DNA from: Chryseobacterium sp. W4I1
GTDB lineage: Bacteria; Bacteroidota; Bacteroidia; Flavobacteriales; Weeksellaceae
Direction of reading: 5' to 3'
Length of the DNA: 64,000 nucleotides
Assembly (NCBI RefSeq): GCF_030816115.1
Contig: NZ_JAUSXQ010000001.1
Coordinates: 2,976,001 to 3,040,000 of the forward strand
Part shown: piece after piece, positions 62,786 to 64,000 of the stretch
Numbering within the stretch: the first letter of the stretch is position 1
Layout of the letters: each line of letters starts with the position of its first letter
The notes under the pieces: model-generated
Told to the model about the DNA's origin: nothing
Database searches by the model: none
Seen by the model: only the letters and a program-made list of their open reading frames with translations
Translations under genes and position numbers: made by a program

Positions 62786-63103
62786 CTAAAAATACTTCCG
62801 GCAGTTGTATTCCACCATGGTACTTAAAAGTTTATTTTTATTCAGATAAAACTCCAGGTTCTGATAGTCTTCTGAACTGACATTAATGTATAACTGTATT
62901 GAACCAAAACTGTTCCCGTTCACATATTCCACATTAGCAGACAACACCTTGTGGCAGATCCCAAACTGATTGTAAATAGCATTCATTATATGCTCAAATT
63001 TCATTTTGCCATTTAATTCTATTTCCAGTATCAGTTCTTTTTTAGGCAGGCTCATCTTATTATTGGGGATGACCTGCAAAGTTGGATTAGGTGTAATCAT
63101 CAC
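62786..63103 (-). CDS. Standalone NIL-domain protein
   Basis: The 105-residue protein is almost entirely one NIL domain (about 22-100): LILEIELNGKMKFEHIMNAIY, KVLSANVEYVNGNSFGSIQLYI and the closing LLSTMVEYNCRK. NIL domains normally sit at the C-terminus of MetN, the ATPase of the methionine importer, where they bind methionine and inhibit transport. Here there is no ATPase domain and no MetI or MetQ gene nearby. A 23-bp imperfect palindrome lies 82 bases upstream. A cytosolic methionine-linked or other ligand-binding role is an inference. Confidence 0.75.
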   Translation of the reverse strand: MMITPNPTLQVIPNNKMSLPKKELILEIELNGKMKFEHIMNAIYNQFGICHKVLSANVEYVNGNSFGSIQLYINVSSEDYQNLEFYLNKNKLLSTMVEYNCRKYF

Positions 63104-63184
63104 TAAACAATTTTTTGGTTAAACATTTTCTAGATCATGGTTGCTTTCTTGCGTTAAATCTTTGACAAAAGTATAAAAAAATAT

Positions 63185-63207
63185 TAGTCCACCAAATTAG
63201 TAGACTA
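63185..63207. promoter_or_regulatory. 23-bp imperfect palindrome upstream of the NIL-domain gene
   Basis: TAGTCCAC and GTAGACTA flank CAAATTA; 9 of 11 base pairs around the centre match. It lies 82 bases before the ATG and is a good candidate operator, possibly for a sulfur-responsive regulator. Confidence 0.5.
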
Positions 63208-63337
63208 TTATTTTCAAATTTTAACATAATTTCTTTTGCTAAAATGGTAATGGCAAAATTAATGCTGACAAACTTTTTATTTTTTCACCTCTAGCAGATA
63301 ATGCAGATTTCTTTAAATAATTTTAACCCTAAAAAAA

Positions 63338-63370
63338 ATACCCCCGAAACAGCTTTATTTCAGGGGCATA
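63338..63370 (-). terminator. Hairpin terminator after the cysteine hydrolase gene
   Basis: ACCCCCGAAA and TTTCAGGGGC-type arms pair with one or two irregularities; eight A's at the left give the U-tract. It begins just 8 bases past the stop at 63378. Confidence 0.6.
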
Positions 63371-63377
63371 TTTTCAT

Positions 63378-64000
63378 CTACAACTCTCCTAGTTTTTCTA
63401 ATTTTTCGGAGGCAGCCAGTCCGTTGGGATTACATCCGGGTTTTCCTTCCGGAACTTCCAGGTTTTTCTTTTTGTAAAATTCTGTCCAGAATTCATTGAT
63501 TTTACCTGTTTTGGGATCTACGAATGTCATAGGTTCCAGCTTGAAAATATTGTATTCCCTGAATGCTCTTTCAATATAATCTGAACAGTAGTATGAATTT
63601 TCTTCTAAAATATAATTGAAATTATAAGGCTTCCCAACCATTGATTCAGCTTTTTTCAGAGCTTCAGGAATCGCTTTCTGAAATTTAGGTTTTAAGCGGT
63701 AAACAACCACTTTCTGTCCTTCATCAGACTGATCTTTAATAAAAGATGCGAGATTCTGTTTTTGGGAACCTCCTTTGGGTGCAGCATGAAGAACATACCA
63801 TTGCTTATCCTGTTCTTCCACAATTCCAATATGATCAAATGAGGCTTCTTTCTTTTTCTGAGTTACATTATTGATCGCTCCGGAAAGTCCGGTTTCTTTT
63901 GCCGTCACGAAAAGAAGATCTCCATTCTTTAGCCGCACTCCTTTAGAACGTGAAGTACAATATTGCAGCAGCAGAATTATAACAAGGAAAAAAGTATAGA
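63378..64000 (-). CDS. YiiX/NlpC-P60-like cysteine hydrolase, lipoprotein, N-terminus cut by window edge
   Basis: The frame stays open through position 64000, upstream of the first GTG at 63938. The added residues (TFFLVIILLLQYC) form a hydrophobic signal ending in Cys, so the real protein is a lipoprotein whose start lies beyond the right edge. The rest has the NlpC/P60-related features of YiiX proteins: SFDHIGIV with the His, LHAAPKGG, and SYYCSDYIERA with the catalytic Cys. It probably cuts cell-wall or amide bonds in the periplasm. Confidence 0.85.
   Translation of the reverse strand, partial: YTFFLVIILLLQYCTSRSKGVRLKNGDLLFVTAKETGLSGAINNVTQKKKEASFDHIGIVEEQDKQWYVLHAAPKGGSQKQNLASFIKDQSDEGQKVVVYRLKPKFQKAIPEALKKAESMVGKPYNFNYILEENSYYCSDYIERAFREYNIFKLEPMTFVDPKTGKINEFWTEFYKKKNLEVPEGKPGCNPNGLAASEKLEKLGEL

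Overview
The window looks like an AT-rich chromosomal segment of a Chryseobacterium-like flavobacterium (Bacteroidota, Weeksellaceae). The evidence is a type IX secretion sorting domain, a carboxypeptidase-regulatory-domain TonB receptor, families typical of the phylum (DUF4290, DUF3109, DUF6427, DUF5715, DUF2147), promoters of the form TTG-N19/20-TAnnTTTG, and many genes without an obvious Shine-Dalgarno sequence. I see no transposase, integrase, prophage or CRISPR array. The genus is an inference from gene content.

Layout: 1-10.3 kb is mostly minus strand: a secreted protein cut by the left edge, OstA-like protein and a Fur-family regulator, the Kup potassium transporter, PdhB, an ECF sigma factor with a four-helix membrane partner, a DUF2147 protein and an LTA-synthase-like sulfatase. 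10.3-15.4 kb is a plus-strand block (PssA, DEDDh exonuclease, DUF2007, FAH-family enzyme, universal stress protein, DUF6427, DUF3109) with one small minus-strand membrane protein inside it. 15.4-27 kb is minus strand: M16 peptidase, a secreted LolA-like protein, trigger factor, a lipoprotein/TonB receptor pair, a small His/Cys protein and an ABC-F ATPase. 27-31.4 kb holds a DUF2235 alpha/beta hydrolase and an overlapping four-gene signalling cluster. 31.5-38 kb carries DUF5715, aquaporin Z, a T9SS cargo protein, a LuxE-like synthetase operon and LpxH-QueD. 38-41 kb has three tandem C1q-like secreted proteins. 41.3-46.4 kb is the glyoxylate shunt (AceB, AceA) with a divergent RamB/ScfR-like regulator and a perfect palindrome midway between them. 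46.5-52.5 kb has ComF, a hydrolase, Upp, Der, tRNA-Gln, a double-glycine-leader peptide and a surface protein. 52.6-64 kb has KatG, haem-binding and DCC proteins, an alpha-amylase, DUF4290-MurA, LemA-DUF2207, a standalone NIL-domain protein and a lipoprotein cysteine hydrolase cut by the right edge.

Most striking: (i) the aceB/regulator divergon with its 18-bp palindrome; (ii) an orphan double-glycine-leader peptide with four cysteines; (iii) a standalone NIL-domain protein behind a 23-bp imperfect palindrome; (iv) a histidine kinase whose membrane anchor lies upstream of any canonical start codon, in a cluster with an unrecognised 245-residue protein and beside a DUF2235 lipase-like protein; (v) MurA with Asp instead of the catalytic Cys; (vi) a Fur-family protein without the CxxC zinc motifs; (vii) two gene ends missed by simple ORF calling at the window edges. 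Functions are assigned by reading motifs only; no database search was possible.
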